This document shows, piece by piece, positions 17,762 to 26,801 of a stretch of DNA of 64,000 nt (position 1 is its first letter; every line of letters begins with the position of its first letter). A program made the position numbers and the translations under genes. The notes beneath the pieces are model-generated. The model was given only the letters and a program-made list of their open reading frames with translations, was not told the DNA's origin and searched no databases. This DNA comes from Chitinophaga silvatica. Lineage in GTDB: Bacteria; Bacteroidota; Bacteroidia; Chitinophagales; Chitinophagaceae. The stretch lies in assembly GCF_003419895.1 (NCBI RefSeq), contig NZ_QPMM01000001.1:186001-250000 (forward strand), in the 5' to 3' direction.

Positions 17762-19771
17762 TTATTTATCGACTAATGGAAATTGCGAGATTCTCAATTT
17801 GGTACATCCATAAGGTACTAATGTAATCTCTTCTTCTTCAGCTACTTCCATTTGATAGGTTGTACTAAATGGCAGTGGTCCGGCCATTTCATTGTATAAC
17901 CCCCATGATGGAATACGTTTAGCCCTGGTTTTAATAATAACCGGGGCATTGTCCAGATTCCAGGGGTAACGTGCAATAGTTGTCTTCTTTTCTAAGGTAT
18001 ACTGATCTGAATTATTGATCAGTGCATAGTTCCATGGAGTACCCGGACGGATTTCGTAATAGGTATCTCCGTAATCTATCGGGTCTTTTGTATTATGTAT
18101 TTTGGAAATATTCTCCTGTATTCTGAGTGCATAGGTAAGTGGTCCGCGTTCTACGGAACCCGAGTTTTCCGACCAGGTATTTCTGTATATATGCATCGGT
18201 AATTCAAGGGTGATGCGATCTCCCGACTTCCATTCTCTGGTTACCTGTACAATTTTATCACCTTCAGATTCCATTACATTTTCTCCGTTTACTTTGATGG
18301 TAGCTTTCTTGCACCATTTTGGAATTCTTAGATGGAATGGGAACTTTACTTTCTTACTGGTAGTAATACTAAAGTTAATGGCTTCTTCAAATGGGTAATT
18401 TGTTTCTTCTTTAATAGTAACTGGTTGCTGATTACTTACCACCACCTTAACTTCATTGGGTGCATAAACCAATGCGGCTACGCCACTGTCTGCTGTGGCA
18501 TACCAGAGGTTTTGGGTGAATTTGGGCCAGCCCTGGTGCATATTGGAAGTACAGCAAGGGTAACCGGAAAGAAGACCATAGCAAACGTCAACACCGTGGT
18601 GGTTTACATTGAAGTTTCGAATATGCCTGGTCACCATTACCTGATTAGCCTGCTGAAAATACTGATGGTCAATAAAGTTTTCGAATACCTGAGAAGGCAG
18701 TGCATTGAAAGCTATTTTTTCCAGCTGATCTGCAAAATCTACTTCACCGGTAATAGCCAGCATACTTTCAAGGCTATACATCATTTCAACAGCAGTACAG
18801 AGTTCAGAACCCTGGGTTGGAACATTGCCATGGAGCGATTCGTCTGCACCATATAACCCATGTGCCATCCCGTTGTACTTTGTAAGGTCGGCAAACCCTT
18901 TTTTGGTAGCTTCAATGTATCTGGCCTCGGGATGCTGCTGATAATAGATAATGGGTTCTTTAAACCCTTGTGCCAGGTTTACTCCATGCGCGGTTCCTGG
19001 AGTTCTGAGCATATCGGTATTCAGAAATGCGTTTGTAAAATCGAAGGTTTGTTTATGGATTACTTCAGCAAGGTCGAGCAGGAAATTATCGCCCGTGATA
19101 TTATATAGCCAATAAACGATCATCAGGTTATCACCTCCCCGCCAATGTGCCCAGAAAGTCCAGTGGCCTAGTGGATGCTTAGGCAATTCTTTTAACTGAT
19201 ATTGAAAATATTTAGTCATTAGATTGATGACACGCTTATCGCCGGTTGCATCATAGTATTGTTTCAATACTTTCAGCATTACCATTTTTGGCCACCAATC
19301 GCGGCTATTATCGCGCTGGATGCCGGGTTCGTAAGGATAGTCTTTTGACGGACCAAAATATCCATCGGGTTGTTGATGGTTGATAGACCATTCGACCCAG
19401 GGCTTTACTTTGGCTATTAATGCAGTGTCTTTCAGAATGTATGCCAGTGGCAGTAATCCATCTATCCAATATGGGCCTCTTTCCCATTGATCTCCATCTC
19501 CGCCCAGCCAGCCATTACGCTGATTCATAACCAGTGGATACAGTTTATCGAGTTGTCCGGTTGCCCCATCTCTCTGATTTTCCAGCATAGTTCTTAACCA
19601 GCCGGTAGGGGAAATTGCTCCCAATGGTAATTCGAGATACGGCTTCTGATAAAGGGGAAGTCTGTTACTATAATATTGAGGCAGAGGTTCTGATTGTTTC
19701 TTTGCCCGCTGTGCCAGACCCGGCAACGACAAACCTATCAATACCGTGGAAAATAAAAGGATCCTTTTCAT
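17762..19771 (-). CDS. Secreted GH127-family glycoside hydrolase (beta-L-arabinofuranosidase-like)
   Basis: A signal peptide (MKRILLFSTVLIGLSLPGLAQ) exports a 669-residue enzyme of the DUF1680/GH127 type. These are (alpha/alpha)6-barrel hydrolases with a zinc-thiolate active site. In the Bifidobacterium enzyme HypBA1 the residues are Glu338, Cys340, Cys417 and Cys418, the first CC cysteine being the nucleophile; here the equivalents are E323-L-C325 (GSELC) and C406-C407 (YPCCTSNMHQGW). The C-terminal part is the usual beta-sandwich. It probably removes arabinofuranose or a related sugar from plant polysaccharide. Specificity cannot be read from sequence because GH127 and related families include several activities. 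It is monocistronic. Confidence 0.85.
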   Translation of the reverse strand: MKRILLFSTVLIGLSLPGLAQRAKKQSEPLPQYYSNRLPLYQKPYLELPLGAISPTGWLRTMLENQRDGATGQLDKLYPLVMNQRNGWLGGDGDQWERGPYWIDGLLPLAYILKDTALIAKVKPWVEWSINHQQPDGYFGPSKDYPYEPGIQRDNSRDWWPKMVMLKVLKQYYDATGDKRVINLMTKYFQYQLKELPKHPLGHWTFWAHWRGGDNLMIVYWLYNITGDNFLLDLAEVIHKQTFDFTNAFLNTDMLRTPGTAHGVNLAQGFKEPIIYYQQHPEARYIEATKKGFADLTKYNGMAHGLYGADESLHGNVPTQGSELCTAVEMMYSLESMLAITGEVDFADQLEKIAFNALPSQVFENFIDHQYFQQANQVMVTRHIRNFNVNHHGVDVCYGLLSGYPCCTSNMHQGWPKFTQNLWYATADSGVAALVYAPNEVKVVVSNQQPVTIKEETNYPFEEAINFSITTSKKVKFPFHLRIPKWCKKATIKVNGENVMESEGDKIVQVTREWKSGDRITLELPMHIYRNTWSENSGSVERGPLTYALRIQENISKIHNTKDPIDYGDTYYEIRPGTPWNYALINNSDQYTLEKKTTIARYPWNLDNAPVIIKTRAKRIPSWGLYNEMAGPLPFSTTYQMEVAEEEEITLVPYGCTKLRISQFPLVDK

Positions 19772-19917
19772 AAATCTTTAAGGCGTAAAGTCAGCCGCCA
19801 AGTTATTCCAATATTTATCTTTTGGATAGTTAAAAAGGATCATTATTTCAATTATTTGTATCAGTCTGAACTCAATCTGGAATAATTTGTTTTTGTTATA
19901 TACTAATTATTAGTAGG

Positions 19918-20520
19918 ATGACTCAATTTAGCTTATTTGACGACAATGATCATTTGATTTTTCCGGAAGGGTTGCTCAACTATTATCCTCACTTTCTAAG
20001 CGAGGCCGAAAGCATTGAGTTACTGAATCGATTGATCGATAATGTGCCATGGAAACAATCGACGCTTACAATTCAGGATAAGGTAATGCTAACTCCCCGA
20101 CTTACTGCCTGGTATGGAGATGCAACACATAGTTATCGTTTATCCGACAAGTCGTTTGAGGTTAATCCCTGGACAGAGTCGCTTTTTGAGTTAAAGGAAA
20201 AGATTGAGAACCTGACAAAGTTTCGTTTCAACAGTGTGTTATTAAATTATTACCGTGATGGCAATGATTCAGTTGCCTGGCATAGCGATAGTGAAAAAGA
20301 ATTGGAAAAGCATCCTATAGCTTCCTTAAGCATAGGACAGGCACGTACGTTTGAATTTAGACATAAGAAGGATCACAAACGGAAATATGCTTTAACGTTA
20401 GGTAACGGCAGTTTACTGATTATGAAAGGTGATCTGCAACAAAATTGGGACCATAGAATTCCTAAAAGCAATAAGTTTATGCGTCCGAGAATTAATTTAA
20501 CTTTCCGGATTATTAATTAA
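19918..20520 (+). CDS. alkB: AlkB-type 2-oxoglutarate/Fe(II)-dependent dioxygenase
   Basis: A 200-residue alpha-ketoglutarate-dependent dioxygenase of the AlkB (ALKBH2/3-like) group, which removes alkyl groups from DNA bases by oxidative demethylation. The iron ligands are the HxD pair in WHSDSE and the distal His in NWDHRIPKS; the RxNxTFR motif at the C terminus binds 2-oxoglutarate. LLNYYRDGNDSVAWHSD is close to the family signature. No ada or other alkylation-repair gene is adjacent. Confidence 0.93.
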   Translation: MTQFSLFDDNDHLIFPEGLLNYYPHFLSEAESIELLNRLIDNVPWKQSTLTIQDKVMLTPRLTAWYGDATHSYRLSDKSFEVNPWTESLFELKEKIENLTKFRFNSVLLNYYRDGNDSVAWHSDSEKELEKHPIASLSIGQARTFEFRHKKDHKRKYALTLGNGSLLIMKGDLQQNWDHRIPKSNKFMRPRINLTFRIIN

Positions 20521-20566
20521 TAATAATTCGGAACACTTATTGTATATCTCCATGCTAATTAAAAAA

Positions 20567-21403
20567 ATGAAGTTTATGAACCTCTACACCGCTGTTGCCA
20601 TTCCCTTTTTATTAATGACAACACCCTATGTATCAGTAGCAGCTACCAAACCTACAGAAACTGTTATAGCTCCAAAACCCGTGGCCCGTTTGTCTTTTGG
20701 TCATGGAATTGAAATGATTGTAAAAGGATTAGGGTTGAATATTGATAATATCAGATTTATCAAAGCTCCCAAAGCCACTGATTATTTTAAGAATGCAGAC
20801 AATAACGCCAGCTATGCAGAAGCTTTAATTATAGCGGCAAATAATGGAGTTAACTCCAACCGGAATATTAATCCGGCTACTCCGGCTACCCGCGAACAGT
20901 TTGCCCTGGCTTTGTTTGAGGCTATTCAGTCTACCGGCCAGTACCCGGTAAATATGATGTGGATCAACATAAAAGATCAGGCATCCTTTGGAAAAAATAC
21001 GCTGATTGCAGTGCAAACATTAATTAAATTCAGAGTAGTGGAACTGAAAAATGACGCATTTCGTCCTAAAGCGCTTATAACTCCGGAAGAGGCGCAACGT
21101 ATGGTAGATAACGCTGCCACCTTCCTCCAGGAGCATAAGAAAGCAATTACGAAAAATGATGTAACCTTCAGTGTGAAACCAATTAACGATCAGGTCAACA
21201 GCGTGGTGCTAACAGGAGCCGAACAACCTAATTCCGGTTACCGGTTAACTGTCACCAGTATAGTGTTTGCTGACCAGGAGGCTATTATTCATTACAAACT
21301 AATAACCCCTGATCCTAATAGCATGAATTTACAGGTCATTACAACACCTATGGTAACTACGTATATTCCTGCTGGTTATAAGGTGGTTTTACAGGCCGAT
21401 TAA
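20567..21403 (+). CDS. Secreted SLH-domain / PrcB-like protein
   Basis: A signal peptide (MKFMNLYTAVAIPFLLMTTPYVSVAA) is followed by a region resembling S-layer-homology repeats: a YFKNAD segment, ATREQFALALFEAI and ALITPEEAQRMVDNAA, typical of SLH helices. The C-terminal 80 residues (NSGYRLTVTSI ... AIIHYKLITPDPN ... QVITTPMVTTYIP) resemble PrcB C-terminal domains, found with clostripain-like protease complexes and in some bacillar SLH proteins. The function is unknown; cell-surface or protease-accessory roles are possible. An ATG at 20552 would add five residues before the signal peptide. The 3' end overlaps the convergent esterase gene by 4 bp. Confidence 0.6.
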   Translation: MKFMNLYTAVAIPFLLMTTPYVSVAATKPTETVIAPKPVARLSFGHGIEMIVKGLGLNIDNIRFIKAPKATDYFKNADNNASYAEALIIAANNGVNSNRNINPATPATREQFALALFEAIQSTGQYPVNMMWINIKDQASFGKNTLIAVQTLIKFRVVELKNDAFRPKALITPEEAQRMVDNAATFLQEHKKAITKNDVTFSVKPINDQVNSVVLTGAEQPNSGYRLTVTSIVFADQEAIIHYKLITPDPNSMNLQVITTPMVTTYIPAGYKVVLQAD

Positions 21404-22602
21404 TGTGACTTTAATTGTTTGAGCTTATCATTTGTTTCATTGGAAAACTTAAGTGATAAGGCTTTCTCATAATTTTGTATAGCATGGGTGGTATCTTTTA
21501 GTGCATTATATAAATCGCCCATGCTATCATAAGTATTACTGCTTTCCGGATAAAAGTGGATATTTAGTTCGAAGAACATTTTTGCATGCTCATAATGTTG
21601 CTGCTGTTGGTGGAAATACCCCATATTATTAAATACCACCTCTGATGGCTTTACCGGATACCCCTGGTCTTTGGAAATCTCTTCATAATGTTTAAGAATC
21701 ATTTTCCTTAGAGTCTCGGCGGGTATAGATGCATCCATATATTTGTTTGTCGGAAAACGATATTTATTGAAGATAAATTTAAGCCCATCATACATAGCAA
21801 TTACCGGAACTGATGCATGATCTTCGTCCGGATAATATTTTGCCTTCCACTTCAAGCTTCCAGGCGCCTTAGATTTTAAACTATCTACAAACGAAAGCAT
21901 TGCGTTGATATGAACAGATGTTTGTGAAGTATCTTTTCTTACAGTAATGGAGTCCAGATCGGGTTCCATTGTATGGGCAATTGCCAGGTAATATTTTTTA
22001 TTTGCCAAACCTGAATATTGAATATTTTTCAACGTAGCACGTTGACTCCAGAATAGGGAAGGATCAATGGCGAGGTATGCATTGAAAAGTTTTGATTGAT
22101 GCAACATCACATCAGTTGCCATCAGTCCGCCAAGCGAGTGGCCAATAAGTACATTGTAAGGAGCAGTAGAATACTGTTTGTTGATATACGGTATTAATTC
22201 CTTTTCAAGAAAAGAGATGAAATTTTGTCCACCTCCCGACCTGGACGACATTTTATCTTTGAAAGAAGTAAGATCTTTCGTCCGGTTATTAGGAGTATTG
22301 GCAATACCTACAATGATCATTTTGGGTAAAGCTGTTATGTCATTAAATATCAGTTCCTGCATCATGGCATGTAATAATTCGAAGTGTTGATCTCCATCCA
22401 GTACATACAATACAGGATATCTGGCCTGGGAAAAATAGGGAGTATCTAGTGGCGGAGTATAAATAAACAGGGGCCTGTTTTCCTGTAGGATAGTTGAATA
22501 GATACTATCTGGCCGCCCGTATGCGATAAGTGGTTTAACAGCGGATTGGGCTAGTAAAAAGGCCGGTGCCAGAAGGCAGATTGCTAGTAGTATTTTTTTC
22601 AT
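21400..22602 (-). CDS. Secreted alpha/beta-hydrolase esterase with C-terminal TPR
   Basis: A signal peptide (MKKILLAICLLAPAFLLAQ) leads into an esterase D-like alpha/beta hydrolase. YPVLYVLDGDQHF and the nucleophile elbow GHSLGG (NVLIGHSLGGLMATD) are typical, and the likely catalytic His is in DEDHASVP. The last 90 residues form about two tetratricopeptide repeats (NMGYFHQQQQHYEHA, SMGDLYNALKDTTHAIQNYEKAL). Related proteins hydrolyse esters such as ferric siderophores or acyl glucosides; this one is not assigned further. I choose the ATG at 22602 because it begins the signal peptide; an in-frame ATG at 22623 is less likely. Confidence 0.85.
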   Translation of the reverse strand: MKKILLAICLLAPAFLLAQSAVKPLIAYGRPDSIYSTILQENRPLFIYTPPLDTPYFSQARYPVLYVLDGDQHFELLHAMMQELIFNDITALPKMIIVGIANTPNNRTKDLTSFKDKMSSRSGGGQNFISFLEKELIPYINKQYSTAPYNVLIGHSLGGLMATDVMLHQSKLFNAYLAIDPSLFWSQRATLKNIQYSGLANKKYYLAIAHTMEPDLDSITVRKDTSQTSVHINAMLSFVDSLKSKAPGSLKWKAKYYPDEDHASVPVIAMYDGLKFIFNKYRFPTNKYMDASIPAETLRKMILKHYEEISKDQGYPVKPSEVVFNNMGYFHQQQQHYEHAKMFFELNIHFYPESSNTYDSMGDLYNALKDTTHAIQNYEKALSLKFSNETNDKLKQLKSH

Positions 22603-22692
22603 ATAGCGACATATTTGAAGCAAGTTCTCAATATGTCGCTATCTATATTCTAAAATGTGATCAATTCGGTAATAACTGTGACGGATTTAGCA

Positions 22693-23541
22693 TTAAATGC
22701 TGTCTTTCCCGATGATGGTCCAATCGTGATTCCCAAATCCCTTATCGATCCATTTATCCATTTGCTTAGCTATTTCTGGCAGGAGAATTAATTGATGACC
22801 CGCTTTCTTAGCAGCGTTCAGAAACAATTGTGTGTCTTTTCTTGACATGCTGAGTTCCCAGGAGGGCTGTTCATAACTACCGGAAGTGATACGTTTTAAT
22901 CGTCCTGCCACCCCGGCTCCAGGATTCCAAACCTGTAACAAGGTACTGAGATCTTCAGGTGTTACATTAAGTGATTTGGCTACAGTCAGAGTTTCAATTA
23001 GCCCGGCAGTGAGGCAAACAAGGAAACTATTACCTACCAGTTTCATAGCGGCTGCTTTACCGTTCTCAGCGCCCAGGTTTACTAACTGGCCAGTCATGGC
23101 TTCCAATGAAGTTTGTAATGTATTGATAACTGTCTGATCACCTGAAACCAACATATACCCGGAGCTTTCCAAAGCATTTTGCGGACCCATAAAAACGGGA
23201 GCATGCAGATATATAAAACCACGTTCCTTCCATTCTCTGGTTCGCTGCTCAGCACCTTCTCTTGAAGTAGTTGTATGGTCCACTATGTAAGTGCCCGGCT
23301 GAAGGCCAGCATGAGCAGCAGCTAATACTTCATCTACAGATTGATCGTCTTTTAATGTTAAATGTACGCGTGTGGCTCCTTTTACAGCATCAGCAACATC
23401 AGCAAAAGCCTGGGCTCCAAATATTTCGAGGGCGGTAGCTTTCTCTGCGGTTCTATTCCATACCCTTACTTGTTCTCCTTTATTCAACAAGGCTTTGACA
23501 AAGTTAGACCCTAAAAGGCCCATACCTAAGAATGCTATCAT
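22693..23541 (-). CDS. NAD(P)-dependent beta-hydroxyacid dehydrogenase family protein
   Basis: This 282-residue enzyme has the 3-hydroxyisobutyrate/6-phosphogluconate dehydrogenase layout. An N-terminal Rossmann domain (FLGMGLLGSNF, a GxGxxG nucleotide motif, then VWNRTAEKA) is followed by an all-helical C-terminal domain. The catalytic lysine is in the AAAMKLVGNSF segment (about residue 171). Substrates in the family include 3-hydroxyisobutyrate, tartronate semialdehyde, succinic semialdehyde and others. It lies 41 bp downstream of a gntP-type permease on the same strand, which suggests that the permease imports a hydroxyacid related to its substrate. Confidence 0.85.
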   Translation of the reverse strand: MIAFLGMGLLGSNFVKALLNKGEQVRVWNRTAEKATALEIFGAQAFADVADAVKGATRVHLTLKDDQSVDEVLAAAHAGLQPGTYIVDHTTTSREGAEQRTREWKERGFIYLHAPVFMGPQNALESSGYMLVSGDQTVINTLQTSLEAMTGQLVNLGAENGKAAAMKLVGNSFLVCLTAGLIETLTVAKSLNVTPEDLSTLLQVWNPGAGVAGRLKRITSGSYEQPSWELSMSRKDTQLFLNAAKKAGHQLILLPEIAKQMDKWIDKGFGNHDWTIIGKDSI

Positions 23542-23582
23542 GGTCTTTTATTTTCGAAGGTAGGAAAAAAGTAAACGACAGA

Positions 23583-24899
23583 TTAAAGTAACAAGGATAA
23601 CAGGTAAACAAACACTAAAGCAGTAAGCCCCATAACAATAGTGGCTGTGCTATAGACTTTTAGTGTTTCTCTGATTTCCAATTCTCCAAACTTACTGATT
23701 ACCCAGAAGTATGCATCGTTGGTATGTGAAATCATCATTGATCCGGCACCCATTGCCAGTACGCAAATTATACGGCCTGTATCGCTGTCTAGTTTTAATG
23801 CTGGTAATAACGGCTGCAAAATAGCAGCAGCGGTGATAATAGCTACAGTAGAAGAGCCCTGGGCGGTTTTTAGCAGACTAGTGATCAGAAATGGAAGAAA
23901 CAATCCCATAGCCGTTAACGTTGGATTGGCTATGTGTTGCCCGATTCCGGCTTTTGATAGGATAGCACCGAAGGCACCGCCTCCTCCAATGATTAATAAT
24001 ACCACAGCTGCTTTTTCAGCTCCTGAAATTAATATGGTAGCAATATTATTCCTTGCTGAAAATAAGGCAATTACAATTCCTATAGAGAGCGCTACTTCAG
24101 GCATTCCCAGTACATCTAACCATTGCAGGGAGATAGAGTGAGCTGATGATTCCAAAGAAAACATAGCACGTAATCCGATAAGCAATATCGGGATAACAAT
24201 AGGGCATATAGCCATTAGCAGAGCCGGACCTTTACTATTAGTTTCCAGGCTTTCCTGTGGAATATTATTTTTTTGATTTCTTGTTATATAGGCTATCCAT
24301 CTGTAACCTGCTATGGCTACCGGAATGGCAATGAGAAGCCCATACAACATTACTTTTCCGATATCGGCCTGCAGGTTTGTGGTAGCTGCTGTAATACCCG
24401 GATGTGGAGGCATCAGACAATGAACAGCGTATAATCCGGTAGCTAAAGAGGACGACATTATGATAATGGGAATGCCAGATCGTTTTGCCATTGCGGCATT
24501 CAGGCTACTCATTACTATGAAACCCGAGTCGCAGAAGATAGGCATACCAACTAAATATCCAACTATGCTCATAGCAATTGGTGCCCTTTTCATACCAATA
24601 TGTTTCAGTACATAAGAGGCTAAAACTGCAGTACTACCGCTGTATTCCATAGCCTGGCCCAATACTGCACCCAGGATGATTATGAGTCCAAGTGAGCCAA
24701 TAATGTTGCCCATTCCCGTTTTCAGGGTACTGATTATTTCAAGTACCGGAAGTTGCAGGATACTGCCGGTTACAACAGCTGCGAGTACAAGTGCAAAAAA
24801 GGCATGAACGCGAAATCTGGTTGTGAGTAATACAATCAGAATGATTCCTGTAATTAATGCAGTAATGCTTTGAAATAGAGATATGGAGGCCATAAGCAT
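23583..24899 (-). CDS. GntP-family gluconate/hydroxyacid permease
   Basis: A 438-residue inner-membrane protein with about 12 hydrophobic helices matching the gluconate:H+ symporter family. Family motifs include TTRFRVHAFFALVLAA at the N terminus, FCDSGFIVMSSL, LMPPHPGI and SHTNDAYFWVISKF near the C terminus. GntP members import gluconate, D-glycerate or related hydroxyacids. It precedes the dehydrogenase gene by 41 bp and is probably co-transcribed with it. No gluconate kinase is present in the window. Confidence 0.9.
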   Translation of the reverse strand: MLMASISLFQSITALITGIILIVLLTTRFRVHAFFALVLAAVVTGSILQLPVLEIISTLKTGMGNIIGSLGLIIILGAVLGQAMEYSGSTAVLASYVLKHIGMKRAPIAMSIVGYLVGMPIFCDSGFIVMSSLNAAMAKRSGIPIIIMSSSLATGLYAVHCLMPPHPGITAATTNLQADIGKVMLYGLLIAIPVAIAGYRWIAYITRNQKNNIPQESLETNSKGPALLMAICPIVIPILLIGLRAMFSLESSAHSISLQWLDVLGMPEVALSIGIVIALFSARNNIATILISGAEKAAVVLLIIGGGGAFGAILSKAGIGQHIANPTLTAMGLFLPFLITSLLKTAQGSSTVAIITAAAILQPLLPALKLDSDTGRIICVLAMGAGSMMISHTNDAYFWVISKFGELEIRETLKVYSTATIVMGLTALVFVYLLSLLL

Positions 24900-24994
24900 T
24901 AAAATACAAATCTTTCAGTGCTATGCAAAAGGAAATTTCTTTGCCATAGAATTACGGGAAAAATTTTGTATCATGTAGTTTAAATTTCACGTTT

Positions 24995-26098
24995 ATGAGT
25001 ACACGCCGTAGCTTTCTGCAACAGATAGCAGCCTCAGCTGCATTGTCATTAGTACCACTTTCAAGTCTGGCTTCTGAAAGAAAATATGAAGGACCAGTTC
25101 TCAGAGTTGCGATTATGGGTCTGGGTGGTTATGGAACAAGGGTTGCAGATGCAATGAAAACATGCCAGAAGGCGAAACTGGTAGGGGCAATCAGTGGAAC
25201 CCCTGAAAAGCTTACCCGTTGGCAGGAGAAGTATGGTATCCCTGCCGAAAACTGTTATAACTATCAGACCTTCGATCAGATAAAGAATAATAAAAACATT
25301 GATGTTGTTTATATTACTACACCCAATGCGCTGCATCACGATCAGGTAATAAGGGTTGCTGCTGCCGGTAAGCATGTCATCTGTGAAAAGCCTATGGCAT
25401 TGAATGCCAAAGAAGGTCAGGAAATGGTTGATGCCTGTAAGAAAGCAGGTGTGAAGTTATTGGTAGGATATAGAATGCACTTCGAACCGCAAACGCTAGA
25501 AGTAATTCGTTTGCGCAAAGAAGGTGCTTTTGGAAAAATCCTGTTTTTCCAGGGGCAATGCGGGTTTACCATCGGTGATCCAACACAGTGGCGGTTAAAT
25601 AGAGAATTGGCAGGAGGCGGATCTTTAATGGATATTGGTATATATGCAATTAATGGTGCCAGATATATGGTAGGTGAGGAGCCAATTTGGGTAACTGCTC
25701 AGGAAACCAAAACTGATCCGGTAAAATTCAAAGAAGGTGTTGATGAAACAATACAATTCCAATTAGGTTTCCCAAGTGGGGCAGTGGCTTCTGCTTTATC
25801 TACCTACAAGATGAATAATCTTGACAGGTTCTTTGTAAATGGCGAAAAAGGGTTTGCAGAAATGCAGCCATCTACTGGTTATGGTCCAATTAAAGGCCGC
25901 ACACATTTGGGCGAGCTGAAAGCCCCGCATGTTACCCATCAGACCAGGCAAATGGAAGAGATGGCAGGTATAATTCTGGAGGGAAAAGAGCCTGTAGTAG
26001 CCGTAAATGGGGAAGAAGGGGTAAAGGATCTTAAGATCATCGATGCTATTTATAAGGCCGTTAAAACTGGTAAAAAGGTTCCTTTAAACCTGATTTGA
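24995..26098 (+). CDS. Exported Gfo/Idh/MocA-family oxidoreductase
   Basis: The N terminus MSTRRSFLQQIAASAALS resembles a twin-arginine-type export signal, as is common for Bacteroidota Gfo/Idh/MocA enzymes that fold with NAD(P) in the cytoplasm. The Rossmann domain has IMGLGGYGTRVA and the family's CEKPMA motif; the C-terminal alpha/beta domain includes GGGSLMDIGIYAI with the conserved Asp, and a His further on. It probably oxidises or isomerises a sugar. The substrate is not identifiable and no sugar operon is attached; the divergent neighbour is the gntP-type gene. Confidence 0.88.
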   Translation: MSTRRSFLQQIAASAALSLVPLSSLASERKYEGPVLRVAIMGLGGYGTRVADAMKTCQKAKLVGAISGTPEKLTRWQEKYGIPAENCYNYQTFDQIKNNKNIDVVYITTPNALHHDQVIRVAAAGKHVICEKPMALNAKEGQEMVDACKKAGVKLLVGYRMHFEPQTLEVIRLRKEGAFGKILFFQGQCGFTIGDPTQWRLNRELAGGGSLMDIGIYAINGARYMVGEEPIWVTAQETKTDPVKFKEGVDETIQFQLGFPSGAVASALSTYKMNNLDRFFVNGEKGFAEMQPSTGYGPIKGRTHLGELKAPHVTHQTRQMEEMAGIILEGKEPVVAVNGEEGVKDLKIIDAIYKAVKTGKKVPLNLI

Positions 26099-26210
26099 TT
26101 GGCCGAGAAAATTTGCTGTGTTGTAGTGAAAAATGGTTTACTGATCTATTAGTGCATTTATAGCTATTGCTACCCTGTTATCTTCGTTCTTTATGGTAAA
26201 ATAATCCGCT

Positions 26211-26801
26211 ATGAAGAAACTGTTGTCCGTTTTCTTGTTATTTAGTTTTATTTCCGTGCATGCCCAGAGAACCATACATTACGGAGTTAAATTTGATGGA
26301 GGCCTTTACAAGCTAGATGGGGAAGGTATTCAGTCTAAATACACGTTGGGAGGCCAGATCGGGGTATTTGGGTATCGCGATTTTAGCTCCAGATGGGGAT
26401 TTGCATCAGAGCTAATGGTGTCTCAGGCCAATCCAAAAAAGGCTGGTGACTTTGCTGCCAAATATATTTATACCAGCAATAGCATGGCTAATACAAGTAT
26501 CAGATTAAATTATCTTACAATCCCTTTATTAATCAGATATAATATAAATCAAATAGTATCATTGAATGCAGGTCCTCAATACAGCTTTTTGTTTTTTGAA
26601 GATGAAAACCTGCTAACCTATAACAGAGTTGCCTTTAAGCGTAGCGACTTTGCCGCTGCTGCCGGTTTTACACTCACTTTCGATAAACTTCATGTGTTCG
26701 GAAGATACCTCTGGGGATTATCGGATATCAATAATATTGATGATCGTTATAAATGGAAAAGTCAGCAAGCCCAGTTAGGTCTTGGATTTAACATCAGATA
26801 G
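26211..26801 (+). CDS. PorT-like outer-membrane beta-barrel protein
   Basis: A signal peptide (MKKLLSVFLLFSFISVHAQ) is followed by alternating amphipathic strands: YGVKFDGGLY, YLTIPLLIRYNI, VSLNAGPQYSFLF, FAAAAGFTL and a final QLGLGFNIR ending in an aromatic/charged terminus. This is the outer-membrane beta-barrel family related to PorT. The function is unknown. Its stop codon directly abuts the stop codon of the convergent patatin gene, so there is no intergenic base. Confidence 0.8.
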   Translation: MKKLLSVFLLFSFISVHAQRTIHYGVKFDGGLYKLDGEGIQSKYTLGGQIGVFGYRDFSSRWGFASELMVSQANPKKAGDFAAKYIYTSNSMANTSIRLNYLTIPLLIRYNINQIVSLNAGPQYSFLFFEDENLLTYNRVAFKRSDFAAAAGFTLTFDKLHVFGRYLWGLSDINNIDDRYKWKSQQAQLGLGFNIR

